Shown here: positions 10,346-21,817 of the stretch, piece after piece
Position numbering within the stretch: position 1 is the stretch's first letter
Layout: each line of letters begins with the position of its first letter
Source: Galdieria sulphuraria
Lineage: Eukaryota > Rhodophyta > Bangiophyceae > Galdieriales > Galdieriaceae
Assembly (NCBI RefSeq): GCF_000341285.1
Contig: NW_005178475.1
Coordinates: forward strand, 401,834 to 465,833
Length of the DNA stretch: 64,000 nucleotides
Direction: 5' to 3'
Notes under the pieces: generated by a model
What the model saw: the letters and a program-made list of their open reading frames with translations, nothing else
The model's database searches: none
Told to the model about the DNA's origin: nothing
Made by a program: the position numbers and the translations under genes

Positions 10346-12227
10346 TCAGCACGGTGAACTGAGGAGAAATTTAGAGTGGACAAGAAATGAGTTTGGATAT
10401 TTTCGTTTGATCTGAGAAACAGTCAGATTTTGTGTACAATCATCAATGAATGACTTACAGTTTCTACGCAGAAAGGATGCTGACAATAGTTGACTAGGAA
10501 TGAAGTTTTCATCATTCTACCATGAGCAAATGTAATGAAAGAACCAGAGGTATTCCCAAAACAGTGAATGTTATCCTTGTACAGATCAAGAGGAAGATTG
10601 TAAATGGAATGATCATATCCTCCATGACCTCCAGAACAACCCCAGGCATATTTCACATGCTAAACAAATATAAATACGCTTTCTTATGAGTTTTCCAAAT
10701 ATCTCTCTACCATTTTTGGAAAATAATATTGTCTTACTAGTGATAAATACCAAAGGAAAGATTCGTCTTGTAAATTATACAACGCATTGCCATTAATATG
10801 CCAATCTTGAAAGGCAAAGGTCCCTAGTGCATTTCTTTTTTTTCATTCACCAACGCAATTACTAGCAATTCTTTACCTGGACAGTGACTAATGCTCCCTA
10901 ACGTTTTCGTTAAATACCATTCATCCATCATGGAAAAACAAATCTTTACCTGCTATCCAAAAGCTGTTGTTTCTTAAACGAGTGAAATACATATGGACCA
11001 ATTCATCCAGCCAAAATGGTCTGATCACGTGTACATCTGGTTCCATATAAAAGAAGGCCTCATATTGAAGAGAAATTTCGCTCTAAAAAAACATACTCAT
11101 GAACAACTGAGTTACACCTCGTAAATGCAAACCGACGATAGAATCGAATAGAGAATAAAACATAAGACAAGTTCCATCAGGATGTCTATCGTGTATAGGA
11201 GAAATATAAGCATATAGAAACAGAATCTGATGTAGCTTAAATGCTGGTAAGAACCGTTCGAAAAGTTCGCCAAATACCTTCCCAAAACACTTTTTGAGGG
11301 CCTGTATAGTTTTTGCCTTTTGTAACAATCGTTGCTCTAGTTGATAATGATGAAAGCCAGAAACATAAAAGGCGAGGTCCACTAATCATAGAATTGCTTA
11401 TTCAAACAACTAACAACATAATAATCATTGTCCTCACCAAAGTTTTGTTGACTATAGAAACATGGCATAGCCTCGGTGCTCTCCCAGGTTGAAATGCTTT
11501 CTTCAAGTTTGGATATTTGCTCCCAAACAAATGGTCGTATGATCACTATCTTTTTGAACTTTGAAGTTTTCTTCGAACTCGTTGTAATATTCAATGATTT
11601 TCTGAGACATTTTTCTATGTGAATATCTATAAGAACCATGCAATCTTTGCTTTGGCATGTTAATTGTATCTTCAATCTTTCTATAAAATAAAGGGTTCAG
11701 ATGGGAAAGAAGGCTATATGGAACACATTACCTGATATCCTTGTGTGACCACAGACCGATGCATTTTCCTTTTGAGACTCTTTATATACTTGTTGCAGTA
11801 GAATCCTTCGCTTGAGTGAATTCAGTTGCTCCGTACTTTGACCTTTTTCTGCCATTATTTGAAGATGCAAACTCCCAGAACTAATCGACATGCTAATATT
11901 CATGCAATAGATTCCCGTTTGACTAGGGAAATAACGAAACTCCAAAATTCCTTGAATAGTGAGTTTAACCTTTTTATCGATCTTCCTCGGGCTGAAAATC
12001 TTGGAGACCCATGTTTTGCCTTTGGCATTTTCCTTAATGGAAAGAATCCAAATAGGGTAGCTCGTATGGCACTGGAAAGACATTTCCTTACGCATTTGCA
12101 TCAATTCAAACCGAAAGAGTCTTTTAGAGCGTCTATAGTCTTCCAAACTTGGATTGCCATAAAAACTCAATCTACCTGGAGCATCGACATTCATAGCTGA
12201 ATTGAAATGACGATTCAAACGAAACAT
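10346..12227 (-). CDS. Nucleotide-sugar glycosyltransferase-like protein, multi-exon
   Basis: A spliced gene from ATG 12227. Late exons carry a motif set I associate with a protist glycosyltransferase group: HDRHPDGTCLMFY, then FFYMEPDVHVIRPFWLDEL (the acidic EPD in a DxD-like position), then WHINGNALYNL, GGYD and a terminal YPNSFLVHSK. The N-terminal exon (12227 to about 11733) is unlike known families and may be a lectin-like or stem region. One intron pair isolates a 21-nt microexon at 10877-10897, which restores the frame between the WIAG and GTFAFQDW segments. The junction before SEISLQYEAFF (about 11085) is ambiguous: a 33-nt or a 54-nt intron both keep the frame. The last exon ends with TGA at 10346-10348. 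Substrate is unknown; a Golgi role is inferred. No clear signal anchor is visible. Confidence 0.6.
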
Positions 12228-12470
12228 TGTACGACATTCCCTAACAAAATACGAAAATGACAGACTCTACGACAAACTCAATCAGTGACAAGAAATCAAG
12301 AACTAACAAGTAACATACAATGATAAACATGTCAAAACTAACGCTTAAAAGCAGTAAACCTTTATTTGCCATATCATTAGTCTCCTATCTGTCAAAGGTT
12401 TAGGAAATGGCGCCAAATCTGAGCTGGCTCAAATTTTTCTACTTTGGCATTGCATTCAACTCGAACCTTT

Positions 12471-13060
12471 TTATGAGAATTTCGCTTGAGAAAAGTCCAT
12501 TTCCGGATGCTGTTCCATAAACTTTGCTAAGAGCTCCTGCTTTTTGAGTTCGTCACTAGTTGGTAGTCCTGCAGCCTTCTGCCGTTGGTCAAACATCATC
12601 TTTTCAACCATACTCCTTGTTTCTGGGTCGAGATCACTCAACTTGGAATTTTCGGGTTCCACCTTTGATGTATCTATCTCAGGCTCAGACTGAGTAACCT
12701 TGGGCCACCACTCCATCTTGTTAACCTTGTCTAAATATATGGTTACAACAGATTCTTTGGAATCCAACTGCCAGAAACTTTCTTCGGCGTATACCGCAGC
12801 AAATAAGTCGTCATTCACGAGGACCTTTTCTTCAGGAATTTGTACTTTTATCTTCAAATGCTTCTGTTCAACGTTACAAACAATCGTTTTGGAAGTATTT
12901 CCTTGCGGCACTGGAACTACAACTGTAACGTCCTGAAGCGTCTGTGTCCACGTATATGACTCTGTTGTTCCTCCATTTCCAGAGTTTGGGGCTTATTACA
13001 CTTTTAGTTCGTCTTGGAAAGCTATTCCTCTCGAGGAATCTTCTTACCTTGTTTTGCCAT
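12471..13060 (-). CDS. NUDC: NudC nuclear-movement protein (CS domain co-chaperone)
   Basis: NudC acts with Hsp90 and the dynein/LIS1 pathway in microtubule transport and cytokinesis. Exon 1 encodes only MAKQ from ATG 13060; an intron of about 70 nt follows, and exon 2 resumes at a Gly/Asn-rich link into YTWTQTLQDVTVVVPVP, the start of the CS domain. The CS domain shows ESFWQLDSKESVVTIYLDK and KMEWWPKV. The hallmark NudC C-terminal segment follows: PENSKLSDLDPETRSMVEKM, MFDQRQKAAGLPTSDE and EQHPEMDFSQAKF. The N-terminal coiled coil of animal NudC is missing, so this is the short form seen in many protists. It is divergent from the SR-protein kinase gene, 62 bp between starts. Confidence 0.95.
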
Positions 13061-13122
13061 AAATCCAATTTGATGAAAAATGAGAAAAGAAGCGACGTGT
13101 TGCCGATGCCTATTTTTGTACG
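13061..13122. promoter_or_regulatory. Divergent promoter between NudC and SRPK genes
   Basis: 62 bp between the start codons must hold both core promoters. No distinct box was recognised. Confidence 0.4.
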
Positions 13123-14683
13123 ATGAGCAGTCAAAGTGAAAACATTGTTTCAGAAGAAAGCAGTAGCGAACTCTCTGAATATGAAGACCCAGAAGATTAC
13201 CGAAGAGGCGGTTATCATCCTGTGCAAATAGGAGACTTGCTTTGTCACCAACGCTATGTCGTTGTGAAACAGTTGGGCTGGGGACACTTCTCAACTGTTT
13301 GGTTGTGCTACGACCAAAGAAAGGAAATTATAGCTGCTGTGAAGATACAAAAAAGTGAAAGTCACTATACAGCTGCAGCGAAAGATGAGATAAAATTGCT
13401 GTCTCGTATTTCAGAGAGAGACCCTAACCAAGAACAGCCTGTCCTCCATCTCCTGGATCACTTTGAAGTTGAAGGCCCGAATGGGAGACACGTTTGTTTA
13501 GCTTTTGAAGTGTTAGACCGCAGCTTATTATCACTTATTAGAAGATATGAACACAAAGGAGCTCCTTTGCCTTTGGTTAAGAAGCTATCTCTCCAACTTT
13601 TGCAGGCCTTGGCATATATCCACGATAAATGCGGCATCATTCATACCGATGTAAAGCCCGAAAATGTTCTTTTTGTTCCTCCTCAAGAAAAGTACCAAAG
13701 CCTTCGAGAAAAAGCTATTGCTTTGGTTTCAAAGGAAAAGGAAAGAATGGCATCTTTGAAGCCCTCTCCATCGGAACTAGAAGCTCTGTCGAGGAATCAA
13801 AAGAAACGACATAAACACAAGCAAAAGATGCGTATCCGCAAGGCAAGACAAGAAATCACATTGAATATGGCAGATAAACGGACAGGTAGCAATTCTACGG
13901 AAAGATCAAAAGGTTCCGATAGAGATGAAATATTCCAATATGCATGCGTGAAACTGGCAGATTTTGGCAATGCTTGTTGGTTGGAGAAACACTTTAGTGA
14001 AGATATTCAAACTAGACAATATCGAAGTCCGGAAGTTCTTCTTGGTTATGGTTATGATACTTCTGCTGATATCTGGAGTGCAGCTTGTGTTATCTTTGAG
14101 TTGATAACTGGAGACTATCTGTTTGATCCTCAATCAGGGAAACGCTATAATAGAGATGAAGGTAAAATATCCGAATATGATATGTTTAAGAGACTAATAA
14201 GGGTATTTAGACCATTTAGCGTTGATTATGGAACTTGTTGGTCCCATTCCAAAGCATATGTTGCGAAAAGGAAAATATACCGACCGATACTTCAATAGGA
14301 AGGGAGAACTGCTACATATTAAGCGCCTTCATATGTGGCCTTTACAAGATGTGCTCATTGAAAAGTATCATTTTGAAAAGGAAGAAGCTTTTCAAATTGC
14401 AGAATTTCTTTTGCCTATGTTAGAGGTGGACCCTGTGAAGCGAATCAAAGCTCACAATGCGTTGAAGAGTGGGTGGCTTGACAGTAACTCTGGTAGAAGA
14501 GAAGATAGAGGTGACATTTATAATGTATATAAAGACGAAGCAGGTGGTAATTGCGAGGAAGAGATCATTCTTGACAACATGGATAGGGTTATGACAAAGG
14601 AAGTAGGACATCAAGAACATGAACGTTCGAATGTGACCAGAACTGCATTGGAAAATTTGAACATACAAGCTAAACAGTCGTAG
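13123..14683 (+). CDS. SRPK: SR-protein-specific kinase (SRPK/Sky1 family)
   Basis: Phosphorylates Arg/Ser-rich splicing factors. Two exons, 13123-14161 and 14211-14683, with a 49-nt intron whose removal restores RDEDHLALIMELVG, a hallmark SRPK segment. The kinase domain begins at YHPVQIGDLL and carries LGWGHFSTVWL (glycine loop), AVKIQKS (VAIK Lys), IIHTDVKPENVL (catalytic loop with SRPK-type HTD) and LADFGNACW (DFG). QTRQYRSPEVLLGYGY is the SRPK activation segment. As in the family, a basic Lys/Arg/His-rich spacer splits the kinase domain (about residues 195-265), though it is shorter than in animals. The C-terminal lobe ends around HNALKSGWL, with an acidic tail after it. Confidence 0.95.
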
Positions 14684-14704
14684 TTGATTTATGGGAATCA
14701 AAAG

Positions 14705-15399
14705 TTATTCAATATCTTTTTTACTGTCATTATTTTCCAATTTCATTGTTTCTGAGCTTTCAGCTGCAGATGCCGATATTTGACTATCTACTTTTTTGGA
14801 AGCGAATGAATACTGTTTTGCAAGGAGATTTGCCTTTCGTTCTTCCATTTTCATATAATTATAGGAAGTCTCCTGAATAAGCTCCGTGGCAACCTCAGAT
14901 TGTCCCAAGGTCCCGTTCCAGTACAAAGAGGAAGATTGGCGAACTGCGTCTTTTAGTTCTCCGTCAAGTTCCTTTTGTACTGTGTTGAAAGCATCCTCTT
15001 TAGTCATACCTTTGCTATCCATATACAATTTTTGGAAATAAACAAACTTATCACATACGTTTCTGAGAGCAACCTTGAGTTTACAACCCTATCAATATTA
15101 TGTAGATAACACAGACCTATTCCCATAAAGTGAATCGCCGACACGAAGCGGAGTATACTGTAACTGTGGAATTCTTTGGTACAGTTCGTTGTACAAACTG
15201 TCTTCTTCAAGGACAATACGAGGAGGTTTACCACGATTTCCAGGAGGAGCCAATGGAGGATACCTCTTTACAACTTCGTACCTTTTACAGATATTTACAA
15301 GCTTATCTACAGAACATCAACAATTCCTCACCATTTCGCTTTTCGGAAGATTCCTTTGTCCATCATCTTTATAACGTTGGTCCTAAACTTGTATACCAT
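14705..15399 (-). CDS. mS23: Mitochondrial small ribosomal subunit protein mS23
   Basis: Three exons on the minus strand. ATG 15399 starts a basic segment (FRTNVIKMMDKGIFRKAKW); an intron follows, then a Tyr/Pro-rich exon (YEVVKRYPPLAPPGNR, then RIVLEEDSLYNELYQRIP). A second intron joins GNR to NVCDKFVYFQKLYM. This order, with KPxWYxxxxxxPP and then a FVxxFxxLxxxGxTxExAF motif, is that of mS23/MRPS23. The C-terminus is lengthened by a Lys/Ser/Glu-rich tail ending at TAA 14705. It is convergent with the kinase gene (21 bp between stops). An antisense ORF of 108 codons overlaps it and is judged a shadow. Confidence 0.75.
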
Positions 15400-15569
15400 G
15401 TTTTCAAGACCGTTCCTAGACGGGGAATACTTCAAATGAGAGCATTCGATCCATGATGGATGACCAAAAAAACAAATATCAAGTCTTCAAGGAAATAAAA
15501 TAAAAATTTCTTGTTTCAATATAAAAATATAAATAACATTATGTTTCTTTATGGAAAAGACTCCTTTTC

Positions 15570-18368
15570 TCATGAATGAGAAATTTCAGCATGTGATAGT
15601 TTCTTGGTTGCCAAAGCTTGCTTTATCTCGTCCACACTTTGCAGCCTCCGAAGAAGTGGTCGACCCAAGTCAAATTTGTTTTGTATCGAAAAAACACAAT
15701 CCACTTCATTCTGTTCATCAACGTCCAAGTCACTGTGTTGGGTTTCCGATGATAGTAGTAGTTCATAAACAACTTGAAGTTGCTTCAAGACTGGGATTCC
15801 CAAAGCAGCGATTATGTTTTTCAAGTATTCTATATCAGTACTTAATTGTTTACATTCATATTCAGTCAATTTAGACTTCGTATCAGTAATGATTCTTTCA
15901 ACCACATAACTCATAGTCCAATGACCAATGACGGAAAGCCATTGTCTCACAAATTCACTTCTATCAAGACTTTGACAATCAGGTCCATTCTTCATGATGT
16001 CGACCACGTCATTCTTCTCAAAACTTCTTGGTAAACACAAGGCCAACTCCAAAGTTTCTTCAGGTGCCAAAGCCTCTAACATTTGAGGTATTACGAGAAG
16101 AAACTCACCAGTTTGAACGATACAAGTTTGGGGAGACAATCCAAATAAACCAGTAGAGGAAGCTGAATCCAGTTCTTCTTCGGAGAATCTTTGTTCTTCC
16201 GTATCCATGACTAGTTCGGATAATTTGTCCAAATTTAATTGAATCCTGTAAAATATCATTTCCAATAAAGTCTAAAAGTAACAAGTTATAGAAAGCAAAT
16301 CATTCTATATTTCACTTTACCTTGCGCAAAGAAAATAAAGTCTCTTCAAAGGGATCATTTACAAATTCATGAATGGCTAAACCCAAAGGTCCCTTGGCAG
16401 AATCAAATTGAATGCAATCCAATGCTTTCTTGTCTGTTATGATCAACCAACTTATTACGAACTCATGTATATCTATCGACTTTGTTTCGATAAATTCGTA
16501 AACTAAAATTTCCAGAAGACTTGATGCATGACTCGAATCCGATAAAGAGCAATAACGATCCATAATAGGTTGTATTGCAATGAGACATGAGTTCAGACCT
16601 TCACAAACCAGTCTCCAACAACTGTTCTGAAGTCTACAAACTGAAACTGCCAATCGAAATATATATCTAATGGGATTCCAATTATTCTCCATATTTGCAA
16701 AGTAGTCAACACAACCACTCTTTTCCAAAGACATCTAGTTCCGTATCAACAAGATAATAAGAACTTTTGGAATCCAAAAAGGGCTCATTTGCTTACCTTT
16801 TCCAAAATATAATCACCAACCATTCTTCCAAACCTTAAATATAGTATAGAAATACTAGACAATTGACTTCCAAGAATCCATTGGCGGCATAAATTGATCA
16901 AAGAATCCATCACATGAAAATCGAACAAGTCATGATCCACACTTCGAGACAACAAAGAAATACGAGAATAAGCATCTTGTACTGCATTTGCCTGCTTCAA
17001 GTAATTTACATTTTGTTTCTCAAGGAGAGCTCGACACCAAGCACACCAAACAGAATCCATTAAAGACCTAAAATCCTTTATGTATTTTATGGCAGGATCC
17101 ATAACAGCCGAAATGGCACCTTGAACATCAAAAGGTGAACTTTGATGATAATATGCCAAAGATGCTATCTTTTGAGTAAACAACAAACATTCCTTCATGA
17201 CATTGTGATAAAATTCAAAAACTGAAGACCAATCTGCCAACCAATCTATCTCTAAATCTTGTTTGACCTGATATGAATCTGCCAAAGGTGGTTCCAAAGA
17301 AGAAAATGCCATCGTCACACTTGCAGTTATCAAGTTACCTAATGGTTGGGAAATGACAGGAGAGATGAAAGAAATTTGTTGTGACATATCCGTAACAACT
17401 TGTTCATAAAAGGATTTGAGTATATCAAAAGACTCCGGAACATGTACATCTAAACAAACTAAATCCAATAAAACAATTCATATAAATAGGCTAATGACAC
17501 TATTCATTCTTGCATACCTTGCAAATGATTCAAATAGTTTCCTTTCATCTCCTGTTGGTTAGTGAATACTGGAAGTGCACTTTTCCAACAATTACTCCAC
17601 AATTTTTGAATAAACGAAGATCTCTCTGAAACCCATACATCTATAAAAATATTCTTTTGATTGGTTTCCTCACAACATGCCCAAACGTTTCGAAGAGAGA
17701 CAGAATCCTTATTTGACAAGTATTCATAGAGTTGAGGTCTAATCAGCTCCTGGAAACGGTTTGTCATGACTTGCAAATGATCTTGCAATTCATTGTATTG
17801 TGGTACGTCTTTTAAGTGGCTCAAACTAGATTTGAATAAGCGAACTGCATTTCCTAGTGCTTCCCAATCTACTGACTTTCGCCACGAGTCCAGACGATCT
17901 GTAATGTCTTGAACTTCTTTAGCGTGACGTAAGAGAGTCAAGGTTTCTTCTAATTTGCTTAATATTCGGTCTGCCTGAATAAGCGTTTGTAAACCGTGCA
18001 CCTTTTCCTCCTCGAAAGAATAAGAAAGCTGTTCTTGTAAACGCTTCAGTTCCTCTTCTAAAGTAGTAACTAACGCTTGCACTTGTCCACTACCACGAAT
18101 GAAGTTGGAAACATTCTTTTTGAATTCGCCCAACTCCAAGTTTACTTTTTGAGTCTCCTGCTGTGCGATGCTCTATTTTGAAGACTTGAAGTTTATTTGG
18201 GTGTTCTCAAGCTAGAATAGCACATACTTCAAGTTTGAAAGACAATTCACTGCAATACTTTTCAAGGTCTTCTGGAAGACTAGCTGAACATTCCTTTAAA
18301 ACATGGTTGACAAGTGAGACTGGTTCACAGTTTTCACTAAACAGTTGTTCCAAGTCATTCCTATCCAT
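15570..18368 (-). CDS. COG7: Conserved oligomeric Golgi complex subunit 7 (COG7)
   Basis: COG is the tether for retrograde vesicles within the Golgi; COG7 belongs to lobe B with COG5, COG6 and COG8. Exon 1 (ATG 18368 to about 18227) starts MDRNDLEQLF; the first intron removes about 55 nt and joins FKLE to SIAQQETQK. The next exon carries the N-terminal coiled coil (LVTTLEEELKRLQEQL, ADRILSKLEETL, DWEALGNAVRLFKSSL, DVPQYNELQDHL), characteristic of COG7. Three further exons of the alpha-helical legs follow (about 17468-16785, 16734-16312 and 16265-15570). Total length is about 800 residues, near the family norm. It is divergent from the SNW1 gene. Confidence 0.87.
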
Positions 18369-18431
18369 GTCTCTGAATAAGAAATTGAATGTTTTCGATT
18401 ATAGAATTTATTGGATATTGGCAGTTTCCAA
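18369..18431. promoter_or_regulatory. Divergent promoter between COG7 and SNW1 genes
   Basis: A 63-bp AT-rich spacer between two start codons. No separate element was recognised. Confidence 0.4.
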
Positions 18432-20309
18432 ATGACTTCATTGTTGGTTTCCAATGCACGTATACAAGAGGTAGACCAAACTCCTCAAAAGAAAAACAAA
18501 GAAACAGTTGTTCCAGAATATCCACATAGAACTGAAAACCGTTTTATTCCAAGGTCTGAAGAAGACTTTGAAGATGGGGGTGCTTATCCTGAAGTTCATG
18601 TGTTTCAGTACCCAGCAAACATGGGACTTAAACACAAGTACAAATCAAGTGTTTCTCATAGAACCTTGGTCCCTACTGTAGACGCTAAAGGAGAAGTTGA
18701 TTATGATGCTGTAGTAAAGCAAGGAGAGAACAAAACCAAAATAGTTCATACCGGCTATGAAAGCTTAAGAGAGAAGCCAAGAGTTGAGACTCAAGTCCAG
18801 AAACCTGACGAAGAACAAATACTTGAAACTACGCAAAGAACACAACAGGCACTTGAGAAGATTGTTCAAGCCAAAATTAACGCGTCCAAGCCCAAAAGCT
18901 TTGAAGGAGAACGTGACGTTGGAAAACCTACATTTATTAGATATACTCCTGCCAATTCGGACGACGGTCATAATAGTGGCGCCAAACAACGAATCATCAA
19001 ACTAGTGGAAGCTCCTGTGGATCCTCTGGAACCTCCCAGATTTCAACATAAGAAGACTCCAGCTGCACCACCAAGTCCCCCAGTACCCATCCTTCATTCT
19101 CCTCCTAGAAAGCTGGATCCTGAAGAAGCTGCCAACTGGAAGATACCACCTTGTATTTCAAACTGGAAGAACAATAAGGGATATACTATACCTCTTGATA
19201 AGAGAGTTGCGGCAGATGGAAGAGGTCTCCAGGATGTTCGTATTAACGATAAGTTTGCCAAATTTACAGAGTCTCTGTATATTGCCGAAAGAAATGCTAG
19301 AGAGGAAGTTGAAAAGCGTGCTCAGTTACAGAAGAAACTTGCAGAAAAGGAGAAGGAGAAAAGAGAAATGGAGTTGAGAGAGTTGGCCACTCGGGCTCGA
19401 AATGAACGAGTCGGCATGTATACGGAGGAAGGAAGAAGGAATAGCACTTCTTCCATAAGGGAATCTTCAGCTACTCAAGAGTTGGAAAGGGACATTTCAG
19501 ACTCCTCTTTGACCGATGAAGTTGGTGGTCATGAAGAGTTACTTGACGAAAAGGAATACACTAAAATGACCAAAGAAGAACAAAGAGAATACAGAAAACG
19601 CCAGCAGATTCGAGAAGAACGTCGAAGAGAACGTCAAAGGCAGTTGAGACTTTGGGAGAAGGAAGAGGAACTTGGACGAAGTGGCAAAAGGAGCAAATTG
19701 GCTAGAGATCAAGACCGCGATATTTCAGAAAAGATCGCGCTTAATCAGCCTATTGTAAATAACGTTCGTGGGGAAGTACAATATGACCAACGACTTTTCA
19801 ACCAATCGTCAGGTCTAGATAGAGGCTTTGGTGCTGAAGATTCATATAATGTATATGATAAGCCGTTATTTTCTGGTGGAAGTGGTGCTTCTCTTATTCG
19901 TCCAAGCAGGACTGCAGTGGATTCTTCTTATACCGATCAATTAGGGAGTGATGCATCTTCCAAACGTCAGTTTCATCCAGATATTGGTTTTCATTCTACC
20001 GAGTCTCAAGATGCTGTCTCAGGGAAGGAACGAACGAAACCTGTAGAATTCGAACATGATGAACTTACTAGTATTCGACCTAGTGGGAAAGTATCTTCTC
20101 AAGAAGCGGATCCTTTAGGTCTGGAAGCATTTTTAACTGAAGCAAAGCGTGTTGGTTCTAGAAAGGATGCAAATGCCTCATCTGTTTCGAGACCGAATAT
20201 AATGTCATATGTAGGAAGTAGTGATCCTAGTGGTTTACAGGAAGAGTATAAATATAGAGGAGGAAGTCATCGTTCCAAGATACATTTTCAATCTGCTAAA
20301 AATGAGTAA
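18432..20309 (+). CDS. SNW1: SNW1/SKIP/Prp45 spliceosome and transcription co-regulator
   Basis: SNW1 is a core component of activated spliceosomes and a transcription coregulator. A single exon of 625 codons. The upstream open frame begins with TTG, so the start is ATG 18432 (MTSLLVSN). The conserved SNW core is clear: YPHRTENRFIPRSEEDFEDGGAYPEVHVFQYP near residues 40-70, then EKIVQAKINASKP, RYTPANSDDGHNSGAKQRII, VDPLEPPRFQHKK, the proline-rich PPSPPVPILHSPPRKL, and the signature WKIPPCISNWKNNKGYTIPLDKRVAADGRGLQ. A charged helix (KKLAEKEKEKREMELRELA) and a Ser/Asp-rich C-terminal third follow. Confidence 0.97.
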   Translation: MTSLLVSNARIQEVDQTPQKKNKETVVPEYPHRTENRFIPRSEEDFEDGGAYPEVHVFQYPANMGLKHKYKSSVSHRTLVPTVDAKGEVDYDAVVKQGENKTKIVHTGYESLREKPRVETQVQKPDEEQILETTQRTQQALEKIVQAKINASKPKSFEGERDVGKPTFIRYTPANSDDGHNSGAKQRIIKLVEAPVDPLEPPRFQHKKTPAAPPSPPVPILHSPPRKLDPEEAANWKIPPCISNWKNNKGYTIPLDKRVAADGRGLQDVRINDKFAKFTESLYIAERNAREEVEKRAQLQKKLAEKEKEKREMELRELATRARNERVGMYTEEGRRNSTSSIRESSATQELERDISDSSLTDEVGGHEELLDEKEYTKMTKEEQREYRKRQQIREERRRERQRQLRLWEKEEELGRSGKRSKLARDQDRDISEKIALNQPIVNNVRGEVQYDQRLFNQSSGLDRGFGAEDSYNVYDKPLFSGGSGASLIRPSRTAVDSSYTDQLGSDASSKRQFHPDIGFHSTESQDAVSGKERTKPVEFEHDELTSIRPSGKVSSQEADPLGLEAFLTEAKRVGSRKDANASSVSRPNIMSYVGSSDPSGLQEEYKYRGGSHRSKIHFQSAKNE

Positions 20310-20412
20310 AGTTGAATTGTTTTGGTAGAAAACTTATTTATTCTAAAGACCATCATAATATGGTTTCTGCACATAATAAAACGATGTTTGAGAATTCACA
20401 AGAAGCCAATAG

Positions 20413-21743
20413 TTACTCATTATATTGTGCTAACCTTGGCAAAGTGGAACATAATATAGTAGGTCCATCTTCATCTTTGTTGAATGATGTTGACTCTTCT
20501 TTCGAATCCTTCATTTCTTCAATGCTATGCGAACGGCGCAAAAGGTACATTGGGTCACTTCTTGAAGGACCTTTGAAAAGTTGTTCAACCAACTCTACAT
20601 CTTCATAGGAACCCATTACAACTTGAATACGATCATGTACACTTCCTGGAGTAATATCAAGAATTCTTTCAAGAGCAGTAGAAGCCTTTCCTCCTGCCTG
20701 TTCTATAATAAATGCCAATGGTGAGGCTTCATAAAGTAACTTTAGCTTTCCATTTGGCCACTGTTGATGAGCAAAGTACATAAAAATACCACCATAAAGA
20801 AGAGTACGATGAACATCAGCAACCATAGAACCAATATACCTCAGAGATCTCTCTTTTCCATTTAAAGAGACTTCCGTCTAGTGAACATCCTATTATGAGC
20901 GATGTACTCGAAACCAATTTTCTCTCAAATACCTTGAAACGACTTATCAGTTCTCTAATTTCCGGTTTCCACAAACTGCAATATCCCTCATTGACGGAAT
21001 AAATATGACCACAGTATGGGATGCGAACATTTTCATGAGTTAAGATAAACTCATTCAAAGCAGGATCAAGAGTAAAGCCATGCACTCCACTACCAAGACT
21101 AAGAAATAGAACTGTGCAAGCACCATAAAGTGCATAACCTGCTGCAACCATTTGTCTCCCAGGTTGCATAACGTCTTCAATAACTGGTGACCCACCGCTC
21201 ATCTGACGAAATACTCCAAAAATAGCACCCTTAAATATTATAAGAACTTGGGCCATTATAATACAACTACTTTACCATTTCCTGACAGGGAGGATATGAA
21301 CGACCCGTGAGTGGATCAAAAACAACCGCAAACTTTCCCTGCATATTACTTTCTACTACTACTGGATTTTCCAAATCTTCTGAAACAAGAATACAAGAGC
21401 GTTGACTATATAGAAGACAATCAATCCAAGTCTCATTGGCCAGACGTTCTAAAGGTTCCGACTCGGTGCCACTTCCATGTGTTATATCTCTTCTTCTCAC
21501 CGCAGAACCAACTGACTTCACTGCTACTGCTATGGACGCAAGCAACATTATTAAGTCGTCAACACCATCCTTTTCTGCAGTTGCATTGGAGGACTCTGCT
21601 CCCTCTAGAACATGAAGTCGTCGATGAGTACTCAACAGGTGTTGAACCAAAGTCGTCTAGTTGTAATCTTTCAACATCAAACAATAAGTTAACTTGAAGA
21701 AACCTACCGCATGATTATTACTCTCTTTCTGAAAACTCTTCAT
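20413..21743 (-). CDS. Fructose-1,6-bisphosphatase-like protein with altered metal-binding motif
   Basis: Classical FBPase family (class I) by sequence along its whole length. Four exons from ATG 21743: [12 protein letters not shown] joins TTLVQHLL, and further short introns restore QEM-GAIFGVF and [11 protein letters not shown]. Conserved are [45 protein letters not shown] (Asn/Tyr of the substrate pocket), [29 protein letters not shown] and EQAGGKAS. The usual active-site motif DPLDGSSNID instead reads [10 protein letters not shown]: the second metal-binding Asp is Thr and the following Ser is Arg. Glu-Glu of the VSEE motif is Glu-Asp. So the sugar-phosphate site looks kept and the metal site impaired. 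It may be a pseudoenzyme or have shifted chemistry. No transit peptide is obvious, which suggests a cytosolic location. Confidence 0.85.
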
Positions 21744-21817
21744 TTGGATATCTCGTCCATACAAATGGAATAAATCGAAAATGAAAGTTTTTTTGGGATC
21801 CAAATCCCAAAAGGTAA
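21744..21817. promoter_or_regulatory. Divergent promoter between FBPase-like and RimP genes
   Basis: A 74-bp spacer. It contains the inverted repeat TTTGGGAT-CCA-AATCCCAAA (about 21792-21811) just before the RimP ATG. An upstream ATG at 21781 opens a short frame that might be an alternative first exon or a uORF. Confidence 0.4.

Noticed and set aside
11826-12200. 124-codon plus-strand ORF
   Set aside because: Antisense to the first exon of the glycosyltransferase-like gene; no recognisable domain.
15130-15456. 108-codon plus-strand ORF
   Set aside because: It lies antisense to the spliced mS23 gene, whose exons read as a conserved protein; the ORF has no motif.
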